Source: Chitinibacter fontanus (GTDB taxonomy: Bacteria > Pseudomonadota > Gammaproteobacteria > Burkholderiales > Chitinibacteraceae). Taken from it: 64,000 nucleotides of DNA. The stretch's first letter is position 1, and every line of letters starts with the position of its first letter. Shown here piece by piece: positions 1 to 9,489 of this stretch. Made by a program: the position numbers and the translations under genes. The stretch covers positions 868,001 to 932,000 of the forward strand of contig NZ_CP058952.1 in NCBI RefSeq assembly GCF_013423785.1, written 5' to 3'. The notes beneath the pieces were generated by a model. The model saw only the letters and a list, made by a program, of their open reading frames with translations. It had not been told where the DNA came from and searched no databases.

Positions 1-1
1 T

Positions 2-2239
2 CGCGCCTTCTCGCGCATTGACAGTACCAGTCGCTCTAGCGCCCCCGTGGGCAGTACCGCAGGCAGTAACGCGCTATCCACCGAATACCGCATTTACCGC
101 ACAGCCTATAAAGCCAATCAATGGAGTGGCAATCTTTCTGCGATTGCCCTTAATACCGATAGCTTGCAACTCGGCACGGTTTACTGGGACGCCAATGACC
201 CAGGCAAACTGATTCCGCCGATCCAGCGGGTTTTAATGTCTTGGAATCCAGACACCCGTACTGGTCGCGCCTTTGATGCCGCCGCCGAAATGGCGCAATT
301 ATCGTCGGCGCAAAAAGCCGCCCTAAACTATCCAAATGGCGACCCTGGTGGCTTTGTGGTTACCCCACTAATGGAGGCTCGCGCCAAATATATTCGCGGT
401 GACAATAGCAACGAGGGCACCACAGCGGGTAAATATCGCGTGCGTGAGCAATTTAATGGTGAAACCAATTATCTGGCAGACATACTGGATGCGCAGCCCT
501 ACGCCGTAGGCCCTGTGCCACGTGCCGATTACTACGTCGATAACGGCTACGCAGCCTTTGCTAACCAACAATCGGCCCGAACCAATTTTGTTTACGCCGG
601 AGCCAATGGCGGCGTCTTTCATGCCTTTATGGACGACGTGGTAACCAATCAGGTTGACAATGGCAGAGAGCGTTTTGGTTATATTCCTTCATTCATGTTT
701 GATAAGTTACGCAAATTGGAAGAGCTAACTTATAGCCATGAGTACTATCTCAACGGCCAACCTGCCGTGCAGGATGTGAAAACGGATGATGGTAGCTGGC
801 GCACGCTACTGGCTGCTACTGCAGGTTTTGGTGGCAAAGGGATTTTTGCCCTCGACATCAGTAATCCACTGAGCGTGGGTTCTTCCGTTATTTCAGGCGT
901 AACGCGCTGGGAGTTTTTTAACACCAATGACACCAGCAAAGGCAGCCCAGACATGGGCTATCAACCCTACAGCCCATTAATTACCAAAATGAATAATGGC
1001 AAATGGTATGCCATTACCGGCAATGGCCTAAATAGCACAACTGGCAGCGCGACTTTATTTTTACTGGATGTTTCTGGCCCGAGCGTCAGTGGCTGGGCTA
1101 ACAAAGTGGTCAAAATCACCGTTGATGCATCCGTTGCCAGCAATGGTGGCCTATTTAGCGGCGCCAATGGTTTATCGGCCCCCACTGCCGCTGATCTCAA
1201 TAGCGATGGCACCGCTGATTACGTGTACGCCGGCGATATGTTTGGCAATTTGTGGAAATTTGATGTCAGCAGCAACGATCCAAGCCAGTGGCGAGTTGCG
1301 CTGGGTGGCAAACCCATGTTTCGCGCCACCCGCAGCAACAAAGCACAATCGATCGTAAGCCCACCGGCGATTGCTCTGGAAAAGAACGCTGAGTCTGCAC
1401 TCAATATCACCAATAAGCGACTGATGGTTTACTTTGGTACCGGTAAATTCTATGAAGATTGCGACCGCTACAATGCCAGCTGTACAGGGCAATCGGATAC
1501 CAATGGCTTCTACGGTATTGTCGACCCAGAGATATCAATGGGCAGTAATGGCAATATCACAAGTACCGCAGTTACGAACTATACCCCGCCAAGTCTCACT
1601 GATTTGCTGCAGCAAAAAATGGCGCAATTTAATAGCACCGATTTGGCCAAATTTAATATTTCGGGTCTGACGCTAAGCGATATAGAAAACTATCGCTGCA
1701 TCTTGCCGAAAAAAGAAGATGGCAGCTTCCAGACTAATTGCTCGGATGACAATAAATACACGCCATCGATTCAATACGGCTGGTATTTAGATTTTCCACG
1801 GGGTGAAGAGCGTCACGTCGGCATGCCTAGAATTGCGGGTGGCACGATTCTATTTAACTCAATTATCCCAGCCGAGGATAGCGCCAACAGCTGCGCCTTC
1901 ACCTCACAATCGGGCTTAATGGCACTCAATCTCGATGACGGTGGACAATCTCGACCACGGTTTACCATGAACAATAGCGGCACCAGCAGCAAAGTGAGCA
2001 TCCCAAATGTAGGCTTTGTGACCACGACTTCCACCCCAAATGGAACAACTACCATCAAGGGAAGTACACCGTCGGGTTTGAATGATGAACGTGGGTTTGG
2101 CCGCAATTACAACGGCAAGAAAAGCAATTCCCCTTGCGAAAAAGCCATCGACGTTGATCCTTTGGGCAAGGCAACGCAAATCAATGTATGCGACTCACGC
2201 ATAGTCGTACCAGTAAACTGGACCGAGGTAATTAAATAA
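2..2239 (+). CDS. pilY1: PilY1-like type IV pilus assembly/adhesin protein, C-terminal part (5' truncated by window edge)
   Basis: The reading frame is open from base 2, so this is the 3' part of a longer gene; a GTG at 47 lies inside a conserved stretch and is unlikely to be the start. The visible ~745 residues match the PilY1 C-terminal beta-propeller: a region resembling '[17 protein letters not shown]', repeated blades, and a calcium-loop-like segment [15 protein letters not shown] near 1192-1236. PilY1 caps or stabilises type IV pili outside the cell and affects extension/retraction and adhesion. It overlaps the downstream pilin gene by one base (TAATG), the usual order of minor-pilin clusters, so fimT/pilV/pilW/pilX-type genes probably lie to the left of the window. 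Identification is firm; total length is unknown. Confidence 0.9.
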   Translation, partial: RAFSRIDSTSRSSAPVGSTAGSNALSTEYRIYRTAYKANQWSGNLSAIALNTDSLQLGTVYWDANDPGKLIPPIQRVLMSWNPDTRTGRAFDAAAEMAQLSSAQKAALNYPNGDPGGFVVTPLMEARAKYIRGDNSNEGTTAGKYRVREQFNGETNYLADILDAQPYAVGPVPRADYYVDNGYAAFANQQSARTNFVYAGANGGVFHAFMDDVVTNQVDNGRERFGYIPSFMFDKLRKLEELTYSHEYYLNGQPAVQDVKTDDGSWRTLLAATAGFGGKGIFALDISNPLSVGSSVISGVTRWEFFNTNDTSKGSPDMGYQPYSPLITKMNNGKWYAITGNGLNSTTGSATLFLLDVSGPSVSGWANKVVKITVDASVASNGGLFSGANGLSAPTAADLNSDGTADYVYAGDMFGNLWKFDVSSNDPSQWRVALGGKPMFRATRSNKAQSIVSPPAIALEKNAESALNITNKRLMVYFGTGKFYEDCDRYNASCTGQSDTNGFYGIVDPEISMGSNGNITSTAVTNYTPPSLTDLLQQKMAQFNSTDLAKFNISGLTLSDIENYRCILPKKEDGSFQTNCSDDNKYTPSIQYGWYLDFPRGEERHVGMPRIAGGTILFNSIIPAEDSANSCAFTSQSGLMALNLDDGGQSRPRFTMNNSGTSSKVSIPNVGFVTTTSTPNGTTTIKGSTPSGLNDERGFGRNYNGKKSNSPCEKAIDVDPLGKATQINVCDSRIVVPVNWTEVIK

Positions 2240-2688
2240 TGACTCACTATCGCCAATCGCCGCTACGTGATAAAGGCTTTACCCTGATTGAGATGATGAT
2301 TGTGGTTGCGCTAATCGGCATTTTGGCAGCCATTGCAATCCCAAACTATCAAAGCTACATCAAAAAAACCCGTCGAACCGATGCTCAGGGCGTACTGATG
2401 CAAAGCGCACAGCTGCTCGAACGACGTTACACCGAAAACAGCCGGTACAGCGACTCCGCAACTTGCCCTGACGCCCCGATCTTGGAGTCCCCAATTGATG
2501 GCACAACCAAATACTATGACATCATCATGAGTAATTGCAGCGCCGATGGCTCGACTTACACTCTAACGGCCACTCCCAAAGGCCCACAAAGTGGAGATGG
2601 AGCTTTAGAACTGCGACACACTGGCCGCAAGGCGTGGGATAAAAACAATGACGGAGACAACAGCGATGCTGGTGAAGACAACTGGTAA
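2239..2688 (+). CDS. pilE: Type IV pilin-like protein (PilE/ComP-type minor pilin)
   Basis: A 149-aa protein with a class III signal peptide: a 13-residue basic leader ending KG, then [20 protein letters not shown], with cleavage expected between G13 and F14 and the conserved Glu at +5. The hydrophobic N-terminal helix is followed by a small globular domain with two cysteines (in ATCPD and SNCSA) that could form the pilin disulfide. It starts in the last base of pilY1, so the two are translationally coupled. Minor pilins of the PilE/ComP group prime pilus assembly; ComP-type pilins bind DNA in Neisseria. Whether this one has a DNA-binding role cannot be seen from sequence. Its stop codon abuts the stop of the convergent gene at 2689. 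Confidence 0.9.
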   Translation: MTHYRQSPLRDKGFTLIEMMIVVALIGILAAIAIPNYQSYIKKTRRTDAQGVLMQSAQLLERRYTENSRYSDSATCPDAPILESPIDGTTKYYDIIMSNCSADGSTYTLTATPKGPQSGDGALELRHTGRKAWDKNNDGDNSDAGEDNW

Positions 2689-3378
2689 TTAATCCCCAGC
2701 AGGCGCACTAAAAGCCACATTGTAAATTTTGCTGCTGGCGACACCTCGCCCTTGCCGGATCGCGGGGCGAAATTGCAGCTGAGCAATTTTGGCAAAAATC
2801 GGTGGGTATTCTTCGTCACTCAGGTGCCCGGATAGCACATGTATTTGTCGCACCAGCCCCGTTTCGTCAATCTCAATCGCCAGTTGCAAATTCACCGATG
2901 CGCGGGAAAAATCACTCGGTACAAAGCTCGGCTCATTCAGTAACTCAGCTTCGGTGTCTGCGACTGCCACGGCCGATGCGGGCAAGTTGAGTTGGCTAGC
3001 GGCCAACAGGCTTAAGGCTTGCCCATAATCGGGCGGTAATGCTTCTGGCGCACTAGGCATACTCCAGATAGCGCTCTCTTTCACAAGCAGTGGATTAGCG
3101 GCCATCAAGCGTATTTGCAGGCTCGGCACAGCAACATGCGGTGCCGCTTGCCTCTGATTGGAGGGCGCACCAAATGCAATCAGTAATAGTGCAAAATGCA
3201 GCAATAGTGATGCCAATAACGACCACAGCAGCACTCTGTGCCGAATCTCTTTGCACAGCAGTTGCACCAGCGAGCCTGCGGTAAGTAATTGACCGAAAAT
3301 CAACATGTGTAAATCAATCCATATTAGCCATTTATTATAAATGGCTGACCAAGCAAATTGCTGAGAATCGCAATACAT
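2689..3378 (-). CDS. TonB-like energy transducer protein
   Basis: One strong hydrophobic segment (VLLWSLLASLLLHFALLLIAF) is followed by a periplasmic region and a C-terminal domain of TonB style (LQLAIEIDETGLVRQIHVL, then FRPAIRQGRGVAS). TonB-family proteins couple the proton-motive force to outer-membrane transporters. The usual Pro-rich spacer is largely missing and no exbB/exbD is adjacent, so it may be a TonB-like protein of other use. The start is uncertain: ATG at 3378 follows a G-rich Shine-Dalgarno-like run, while ATG at 3306 gives a shorter N terminus. It converges with pilE with no intergenic gap and is divergent from uvrA. Confidence 0.6.
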   Translation of the reverse strand: MYCDSQQFAWSAIYNKWLIWIDLHMLIFGQLLTAGSLVQLLCKEIRHRVLLWSLLASLLLHFALLLIAFGAPSNQRQAAPHVAVPSLQIRLMAANPLLVKESAIWSMPSAPEALPPDYGQALSLLAASQLNLPASAVAVADTEAELLNEPSFVPSDFSRASVNLQLAIEIDETGLVRQIHVLSGHLSDEEYPPIFAKIAQLQFRPAIRQGRGVASSKIYNVAFSAPAGD

Positions 3379-3479
3379 GCCCCCTCTCAACGCTTAAACA
3401 GAACAATCGTACTATGTACTATCTAGGCCGGTCATAAAGCGCTACAATCTTTGATTGTTTTTAATCGCCGGACAACGCC

Positions 3480-6338
3480 ATGTATCGCCCTGCTGCATTA
3501 GAGCCAGACCAGCCGATGATCCGCATTCGCGGCGCGCGGACGCACAATCTAAAAAACGTCAGCCTCGACCTCCCTCGTGGCAAGTTAGTCGTGATTACCG
3601 GTCTGTCCGGCTCGGGCAAATCATCGCTCGCCTTTGATACCTTGTACGCCGAAGGGCAGCGCCGCTATGTGGAATCGCTGTCGGCCTACGCGCGGCAATT
3701 TTTGCAGCTGATGGAAAAGCCCGACGTTGATCTGATCGAAGGCCTGAGCCCGGCGATTTCGATCGAGCAAAAAGCCACCAGCCACAATCCGCGCTCGACA
3801 GTAGGCACCGTCACCGAGATTCACGACTATCTACGTTTGCTATTCGCCCGCGTCGGCACACCCTACTGCCCCGACCACGATCAGCCATTGCAAAGTCAAA
3901 CCGTCAGCCAGATGGTCGATCATGTTTTAGCACTGCCCGAAGACACCAAACTAATGGTGCTCGCGCCGGTGGTCATTGGTAAAAAAGGCGAAAACGTCGA
4001 TCTATTTGAAGAGCTGCGCGCGCAAGGCTTTGTGCGCGTGCGCGTCGATGGCGAAGTGTTCGAGCTCGATGAAACGCCCAAACTCGATAAAAACAAAAAA
4101 CACACGATTGAAGTGGTGATCGACCGGCTGAAAGTGCGCGCTGATTTGCAACAGCGCTTGGCCGAATCGTTCGAGACCGCACTGCGCCACGCTGATGGCC
4201 GCGCAATTGCGGTCGAAATGGACTCTGGCAACGAGCATTGGTTCTCGGCCAAATTTGCCTGTCCGGTGTGTAGCTACAGCCTACCCGAACTCGAACCGCG
4301 TCTGTTTTCGTTTAACAACCCAATGGGCGCGTGCCCAAGTTGCGATGGCCTTGGGCAAAAAACCTTTTTCGATCCGAAACGCGTCGTCGCTCACCCCGAA
4401 ATCAGCCTCGCCGCTGGCGCGATCAAGGGCTGGGATAAGCGCAATCAGTTTTACTTCCAGATGCTCACCAGCCTAGCGGCACATTATGGTTTTGACACCG
4501 CGACGCCATGGGAAGAGCTGGACGCTAAACTACAAAACATCATCCTGCACGGCTCAGGCCGCGAGGAAATTGCGTTTATTTATATGAACGAGCGCGGCAG
4601 CAAGTTCGAGCGCGTACACAGTTTTGAAGGCATCATCCCCAATCTGGAACGCCGCTACCGTGAAACCGACTCGATGTCGGTGCGCGAGGAATTATCGAAA
4701 TACCAAAACAATCAAGTCTGCCCCGTTTGCGACGGCGCACGCCTGCGCAAAGAAGCCCGCCATGTACGAGTGGGGGGGAATAACCTGCACGCCCTATCTA
4801 GATTGGCTTTGCGAGATACACTCCACTTTTTCCAAAGTCTAGAACTGGAAGGCAGCAAGGCGCAGATTGCCGAGAAAATCGTTAAGGAAATCAGCGAGCG
4901 TTTGGGCTTCTTGGTGAATGTGGGTCTGGATTATCTATGCCTGGAGCGCAGCGCCGATACGCTGTCGGGCGGCGAAGCGCAGCGGATTCGCCTCGCCAGC
5001 CAGATTGGCTCGGGTCTGACTGGCGTAATGTATGTGCTCGATGAGCCATCCATCGGCCTGCACCAGCGCGATAACGACCGCCTGATCGGTACGCTAATGC
5101 ACCTGCGCGATCTGGATAACACCGTGATCGTCGTCGAGCACGACGAAGATGCAATGCGCGCCGCCGATTATCTGGTCGACATGGGCCCCGGCGCGGGCGT
5201 GCACGGTGGGCAGGTCATCGCCGTCGGCACACCGGAAGAAGTGTTCAACAATCCCGATTCGATCACCGGCCAGTTTATGACCGGCAAGCGCAAAATCACC
5301 CAACCCGAAAAACGCCGCGTGCCCGATGCCGAAAAATGGCTGCGCTTGGTTGGTGCCAGCGGCAATAATCTGAAAGACGTGACGCTCGAATTGCCCGTTG
5401 GCCTGATGGTCTGCATCACTGGTGTATCGGGCTCAGGCAAATCCACGCTGATCAACGACACGCTGTACAGCATTGCCGCGCGCGATCTGAATGGTGCCGG
5501 ATGCGAGCCAGCGCCCTACCGCGAAGTCACTGGCTTGGAGCATTTCGACAAAGTCATCAACGTCGATCAATCACCGATCGGCCGCACGCCGCGCTCCAAC
5601 CCCGCCACCTACACCGGCCTGTTTACGCCGATCCGCGAGCTATTTGCTGGCGTTCCGGTCGCACGCGAGCGCGGCTACGGACCGGGGCGGTTCTCGTTCA
5701 ACGTCAAAGGCGGGCGCTGCGAAGCGTGTCAGGGCGATGGCGTGATTAAGGTTGAAATGCACTTCCTGCCCGACGTGTACGTACCGTGCGACGTCTGCCA
5801 CGGCCTGCGCTACAACCGCGAAACGCTGGAAGTGCAATACAAAGGCAAGAGCATCACTGAAGTGCTAAATATGACGGTTGAAGACGCGCTGGAATTCTTC
5901 AACGCCGTCCCCACCGTCGCGCGCAAACTGCAAACGCTGCTCGACGTGGGCCTCGGCTACATCCGCCTCGGCCAAAGCGCCACCACGCTATCGGGCGGTG
6001 AAGCGCAACGCGTGAAACTCGCGCTAGAACTCTCCAAACGCGACACCGGTCGCACGCTGTATATCTTGGACGAACCCACCACCGGCCTGCATTTCCACGA
6101 TATCGACCTGCTGCTGAAAGTTGTTCAGCGCCTATCGAGCCACGGCAATACCGTGGTGGTGATCGAGCACAATCTGGATGTGATTAAAACGGCGGATTGG
6201 GTGATTGATCTGGGGCCAGAAGGCGGCGCAGGCGGCGGCCAAATCATCGCCACCGGCACACCGGAAGATGTGGCGCGAAATATGGCGAGTCATACGGGGC
6301 TGTATTTGGCGCGGGCGTTGGGGATAGCGAGGGAATAA
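3480..6338 (+). CDS. uvrA: Excinuclease ABC subunit A
   Basis: The 952-aa UvrA recognises bulky DNA lesions and loads UvrB in nucleotide excision repair. Both ABC ATPase modules are complete: Walker [10 protein letters not shown] at residues 41-49 and GVSGSGKST at 648-656, with two LSGGEAQR signatures each followed by a DEP(S/T) Walker B. Zinc modules are visible as CPVC..CPSC in the first half and CEAC..CDVC in the second. The length is slightly above the E. coli enzyme (940 aa); ATG at 3516 ([15 protein letters not shown]) would give a start closer to the family norm. No LexA-type box is obvious upstream. The gene appears single and intact. Confidence 0.97.
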   Translation: MYRPAALEPDQPMIRIRGARTHNLKNVSLDLPRGKLVVITGLSGSGKSSLAFDTLYAEGQRRYVESLSAYARQFLQLMEKPDVDLIEGLSPAISIEQKATSHNPRSTVGTVTEIHDYLRLLFARVGTPYCPDHDQPLQSQTVSQMVDHVLALPEDTKLMVLAPVVIGKKGENVDLFEELRAQGFVRVRVDGEVFELDETPKLDKNKKHTIEVVIDRLKVRADLQQRLAESFETALRHADGRAIAVEMDSGNEHWFSAKFACPVCSYSLPELEPRLFSFNNPMGACPSCDGLGQKTFFDPKRVVAHPEISLAAGAIKGWDKRNQFYFQMLTSLAAHYGFDTATPWEELDAKLQNIILHGSGREEIAFIYMNERGSKFERVHSFEGIIPNLERRYRETDSMSVREELSKYQNNQVCPVCDGARLRKEARHVRVGGNNLHALSRLALRDTLHFFQSLELEGSKAQIAEKIVKEISERLGFLVNVGLDYLCLERSADTLSGGEAQRIRLASQIGSGLTGVMYVLDEPSIGLHQRDNDRLIGTLMHLRDLDNTVIVVEHDEDAMRAADYLVDMGPGAGVHGGQVIAVGTPEEVFNNPDSITGQFMTGKRKITQPEKRRVPDAEKWLRLVGASGNNLKDVTLELPVGLMVCITGVSGSGKSTLINDTLYSIAARDLNGAGCEPAPYREVTGLEHFDKVINVDQSPIGRTPRSNPATYTGLFTPIRELFAGVPVARERGYGPGRFSFNVKGGRCEACQGDGVIKVEMHFLPDVYVPCDVCHGLRYNRETLEVQYKGKSITEVLNMTVEDALEFFNAVPTVARKLQTLLDVGLGYIRLGQSATTLSGGEAQRVKLALELSKRDTGRTLYILDEPTTGLHFHDIDLLLKVVQRLSSHGNTVVVIEHNLDVIKTADWVIDLGPEGGAGGGQIIATGTPEDVARNMASHTGLYLARALGIARE

Positions 6339-6413
6339 TTGGGATTATGGGTATATCGCTGTAGCCAATGATTAGATTGGCCTATAGAAACATACCCATC
6401 AGCACCAGCGTAG

Positions 6414-6441
6414 GGCGGGTTAGCCGAAGGCGTAACCCGCC
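6414..6441. repeat. REP-like inverted repeat
   Basis: GGCGGGTTA (6414-6422) and TAACCCGCC (6433-6441) form a perfect 9-bp inverted repeat around a 10-base loop, just downstream of uvrA. This 'GGCGGGTTAGCC..GCGTAACCCGCC' sequence has the look of a dispersed palindromic element of proteobacterial intergenic DNA. It has no U-tract, so it is not a classic terminator. Confidence 0.6.
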
Positions 6442-6507
6442 AATCAGATACCGAGCTAGCAAATCGCAACGAAGGCGCGCAAAAAAGATTAACCCTCGCT
6501 ACTTTAC

Positions 6508-7074
6508 TTAATCATTCGGTTCAAAGAATAAATCATCAAGAAGAAATAGGTCATCAACATTACAAAAAATTTCTTTATTTAAACCATCAGAAAAGGCATA
6601 AACCTGCACCATCTTTCCTCGTGACATTACCTCTCGAAGAAGGGGAATATAATCACCATCTCCTGACATGATTACGACTTTATCAATTGATGTCCCATAA
6701 GCGTACTTTAAAGCATCTATGGTAAGATTAATATCTACACTCTTGCTTTTTGAATTTTGTTTCTCCTTCTTAAATACATATGGAACTAAGGTGCCTGACC
6801 ATTCCTGACTTGATATTGTAGTGAATTCAAAAATCGATTCGGATATTTTTCTTTTTATTTCATAAATTTTATTATCATCACCAACCACTGTTGTGTAATA
6901 AGACACCCGAACAACATCATTATTCCCGTGTTCATTCAATATATCCTTCTGCCAAACAAAACAATCTCTTTCGTGATCTACTGTTTTAATTGGTACTCTC
7001 CCCGCTTGAACCAAGCTTTGATATCTTTGCACTAAGTTCTCTCCATCAACGAGAACGATTGTTTTATATTGCAT
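6508..7074 (-). CDS. NYN-domain (LabA/DUF88-like) putative RNase
   Basis: A 188-aa protein with the NYN/PIN-like nuclease fold signature. VDGENL lies near the N terminus (D10, E12, N13), KSVDINLTIDALKYA lies mid-protein with the spaced acidic residues, and MSGDGDYIPLL follows. These acidic residues form the metal-binding active site in the family, which cleaves RNA. The coding sequence is clearly more AT-rich than its neighbours, with runs of A and T, and it stands alone beside a repeat-rich intergenic region. This suggests recent acquisition. No partner toxin, antitoxin or helicase gene is next to it. The start is ATG at 7074. Confidence 0.8.
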   Translation of the reverse strand: MQYKTIVLVDGENLVQRYQSLVQAGRVPIKTVDHERDCFVWQKDILNEHGNNDVVRVSYYTTVVGDDNKIYEIKRKISESIFEFTTISSQEWSGTLVPYVFKKEKQNSKSKSVDINLTIDALKYAYGTSIDKVVIMSGDGDYIPLLREVMSRGKMVQVYAFSDGLNKEIFCNVDDLFLLDDLFFEPND

Positions 7075-8039
7075 AAAAATATTCCTGTTTTCTCATCACA
7101 AAACCCTTCCCTACGCTGAGATCGAATTAACAAATTGCTGCTTTAATGTCGAGTAGCTTACCACACAGAATCGCCCTAGCGCCGTAGGTTAGACTAAGCT
7201 TGTGCTGCGCAACGTTTATTGAGAAACCTCCATCCGAGGCGGTTTTTTATTTGGCTGCAATTTGTTATCCACCACGGATTGGCGGCCATGCGCCGCGGCA
7301 CTTACTTTCTTTGCTTCGCCTAAAGAAAGTAAGCAAAGAAAGGCGACCCCACATCTGCGTCGGCTACGCCGATGCCCTCGCTGCGGACAATCGGCAGGGC
7401 GGCGAGCTTTAACAAAACAGAGCCCGCCGAATTCCCCTGCCGCTTGTTCCTCGCTCGGCGCAGCTGTAGGGGAATTGGCGCAGACCAACGATTGCGACAT
7501 ATACATGCCATGGTGTTGCTCCACAGGTCAATATTGAATTGCCCTTCATTGATATACCCATAGGGTAAACAGAGCGTAGCGAATTTCACCGATGAATCTG
7601 CCGAGTTATTCGCGTTATTCTGATTTTTACTTTGGCGAAAACACAGCAATGGTGTTTAGCACGGCTTGCCCGTGGAGCCGCGCCGTTCGGGAGGCGATTG
7701 GCAAGGTTTTAAGCCGCAACCTGTTTGAGCGGCGCGACGGTAGCGCGCAGCGAGTTTTGCGGCGCCTTGCCAATTGCCGGACGGACGGGGTTTCGCGGCG
7801 ATCGGGGCTCTTTTGGGGTGTAGGGGGCTTTGGAGAAGCAAAGCCCCCTACCTGCCTGCGCGGCGGAACGCGCATTCAAACATCGCGGCGCAGCCGCTAA
7901 AAACAGCGGATTCGCCGACCATGGCACAAGTGCCAAAGTTCGAGGCATCGCAAAACAATCACAGCTGCGCCACATCAATACGCCAAATCCACCGCTGCGA
8001 TATAAAAGCACCACGACTTCAATTACTTAGCTGCCGACG
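7075..8039. repeat. Gene-free dispersed-repeat region with several perfect inverted repeats
   Basis: No convincing gene lies in these 965 bases. From about 7300 to 7910 the DNA looks like the mosaic interspersed repeats common in beta- and gammaproteobacteria, which often yield spurious GC-rich ORFs on both strands. Three perfect inverted repeats are visible: CTTACTTTCTTT/AAAGAAAGTAAG (7301-7312 and 7322-7333), ATTGGCAAGG/CCTTGCCAAT (7697-7706 and 7765-7774), and GTAGGGGGCTTTG/CAAAGCCCCCTAC (7820-7832 and 7839-7851). The first could fold as a strong RNA hairpin. The AT-rich part, 7075-7200, contains the presumed promoter of the NYN gene. Confidence 0.65.
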
Positions 8040-9020
8040 ATGTTCAACGCCAATTCCTTCCGCCTGCACCCACGCCGTTTTTCGTCGTGGATTGATATTA
8101 GCCACGCCAAATACGGCGGGCGGGTGCAGAAGGTGTCGGTGGCGGCGGATTTTACTTGCCCGAATCGCGATGGTACGAAAGGCCAATTGGGCTGCACTTT
8201 TTGCAATAACGCAGGCTTTACCCCACAGTATGCGCGTGAGAATCCCAATAATATTGGCCTACAGCTCGATACCGGGCTGGAGTTTCTACGCCGCCGCTAT
8301 CCACGCACCAAGCTTTGGGTCGCCTACTTTCAGGCCTATAGCAATACCTATGGCGAGCTTGACCGTCTGATCGACACCTATCAAACCGCGCTGCGCCACC
8401 GTGATATCAGCGGTTTGGTGATCGGCACGCGGCCTGATTGTGTGTCGGATGAGTTGCTCGATTATCTGGCCGAGCTGTCCGAGCGCTATTTGATCGAGCT
8501 GGAATTGGGGATTGAATCAACGTGCGATCAGGCGCTCATCGCGGTGAACCGTGGCCATGATTTTGCTTGCAGCGTCGATGCGATTGAGCGCGCTGCGGCG
8601 CGTAATCTGAGCGTTGGCGCGCATTTGCTGTTTGGCCTGCCGGGCGAGAGCCGCGACAGCATGGTGGCCGCCGCCGAGCTGCTATCGAAGCTGCCGCTGG
8701 CGTCGCTGAAATTTCATCAACTGCAAATTGTGAAAGGCACGCAAATGGCTAACCAATGGCGGCAAGATCCGGCCAGCATTCCGATGATGCCGCTTGATGA
8801 TTATCTTGAATTACTCGCCGATTTTGTCGAGCGCCTCAACCCGAATATCGCCATCCAGCGCGTCGGCAGCGAAGTGCCACCGTCAATGCGCCTTGCGCCG
8901 GATTGGTCGCTGCGGCTATCGGAACTCGCGCCGATGCTAACGGCGAAGCTGGAGCAGCGAAAAAGCTGGCATGGGCAGCGATGGAAAAGCCACTGTCCGC
9001 AGATCGGCTCTACGGGCTAG
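8040..9020 (+). CDS. TIGR01212-family radical SAM protein (YhcC-like)
   Basis: The 326-aa protein contains CPNRDGTKGQLGCTFC, the C-x11-C-x2-C cluster-binding motif of the YhcC group of radical SAM proteins, followed by a TIM-barrel-like region with GVGAHLLFGLPGE-type residues and an ELGIES segment. Length fits E. coli YhcC (309 aa). The substrate is not established for this family. The start at ATG 8040 has a weak ribosome-binding site but the protein reaches full length from it. The last 11 bases overlap the end of the convergent SUKH gene. Confidence 0.9.
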   Translation: MFNANSFRLHPRRFSSWIDISHAKYGGRVQKVSVAADFTCPNRDGTKGQLGCTFCNNAGFTPQYARENPNNIGLQLDTGLEFLRRRYPRTKLWVAYFQAYSNTYGELDRLIDTYQTALRHRDISGLVIGTRPDCVSDELLDYLAELSERYLIELELGIESTCDQALIAVNRGHDFACSVDAIERAAARNLSVGAHLLFGLPGESRDSMVAAAELLSKLPLASLKFHQLQIVKGTQMANQWRQDPASIPMMPLDDYLELLADFVERLNPNIAIQRVGSEVPPSMRLAPDWSLRLSELAPMLTAKLEQRKSWHGQRWKSHCPQIGSTG

Positions 9021-9423
9021 GATTTTTGAGTTCGGCAAAATCATTAGCAGCCTTCTCCAGCTCGCCAGTTTCATGTGACCAGCAAAATACAATTGGCGAA
9101 TACGAATTGCCTTCGCGAAGAAAAATCAACTGATCACCGCAGCCATTCGCAGCGATTGCAAGTGCATTTTCTGGAAAACCTTCACAATCTTTATAAAACT
9201 CTGTTTCTTTGATGATGTGATTACAGCTGCGCACAAGGCGCTTGCGATCTGAGGAGTCTGCAATCGGGTACAGCTCCCAATTATCGTCATTGAATTCAAC
9301 CACACCACCATTTTCAGATTTCATGGCTGTGCGATAAGACTCTGGCAGCGCAGCTCCCAACAGCTGCTCTGCCTCATCAACAAATCGTTCACTTAGATCA
9401 AAAGGCATACAGGCACTCTGCAT
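9010..9423 (-). CDS. SMI1/KNR4 (SUKH) family protein
   Basis: Reading from ATG at 9423 (an alternative ATG lies at 9408) gives ~137 aa with the SUKH pattern: LPESYRTAMKSENGG near the N terminus, a middle ELYPIAD stretch, and a C-terminal SPIVFCWSHETGELEKAANDF. SUKH proteins are frequently immunity proteins against contact-dependent or polymorphic toxins. No toxin gene is adjacent, so this is an orphan and could also have a housekeeping role. It overlaps the radical SAM gene by 11 bases at the 3' ends. Confidence 0.75.
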   Translation of the reverse strand: MQSACMPFDLSERFVDEAEQLLGAALPESYRTAMKSENGGVVEFNDDNWELYPIADSSDRKRLVRSCNHIIKETEFYKDCEGFPENALAIAANGCGDQLIFLREGNSYSPIVFCWSHETGELEKAANDFAELKNPSP

Positions 9424-9442
9424 TAGTGATTCAAAAATCAAA

Positions 9443-9473
9443 AAAAAGGCCTTGGAGAAACCAAGGCCTTTTT
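9443..9473 (-). terminator. Intrinsic terminator after the chitobiase gene
   Basis: A perfect stem AAAAAGGCCTTGG / CCAAGGCCTTTTT with a five-base loop is flanked by A and T runs, so it can act in both directions. It lies 17 bases past the stop of the leftward chitobiase gene. Confidence 0.85.
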
Positions 9474-9489
9474 ACATCACTGCTAAAGC

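Noticed and set aside
7592..8370. Overlapping GC-rich ORFs on both strands between the NYN gene and yhcC-like gene
   Set aside because: They fall on dispersed-repeat DNA, are Arg/Pro/Ser-rich, lack RBS and run into the real gene.
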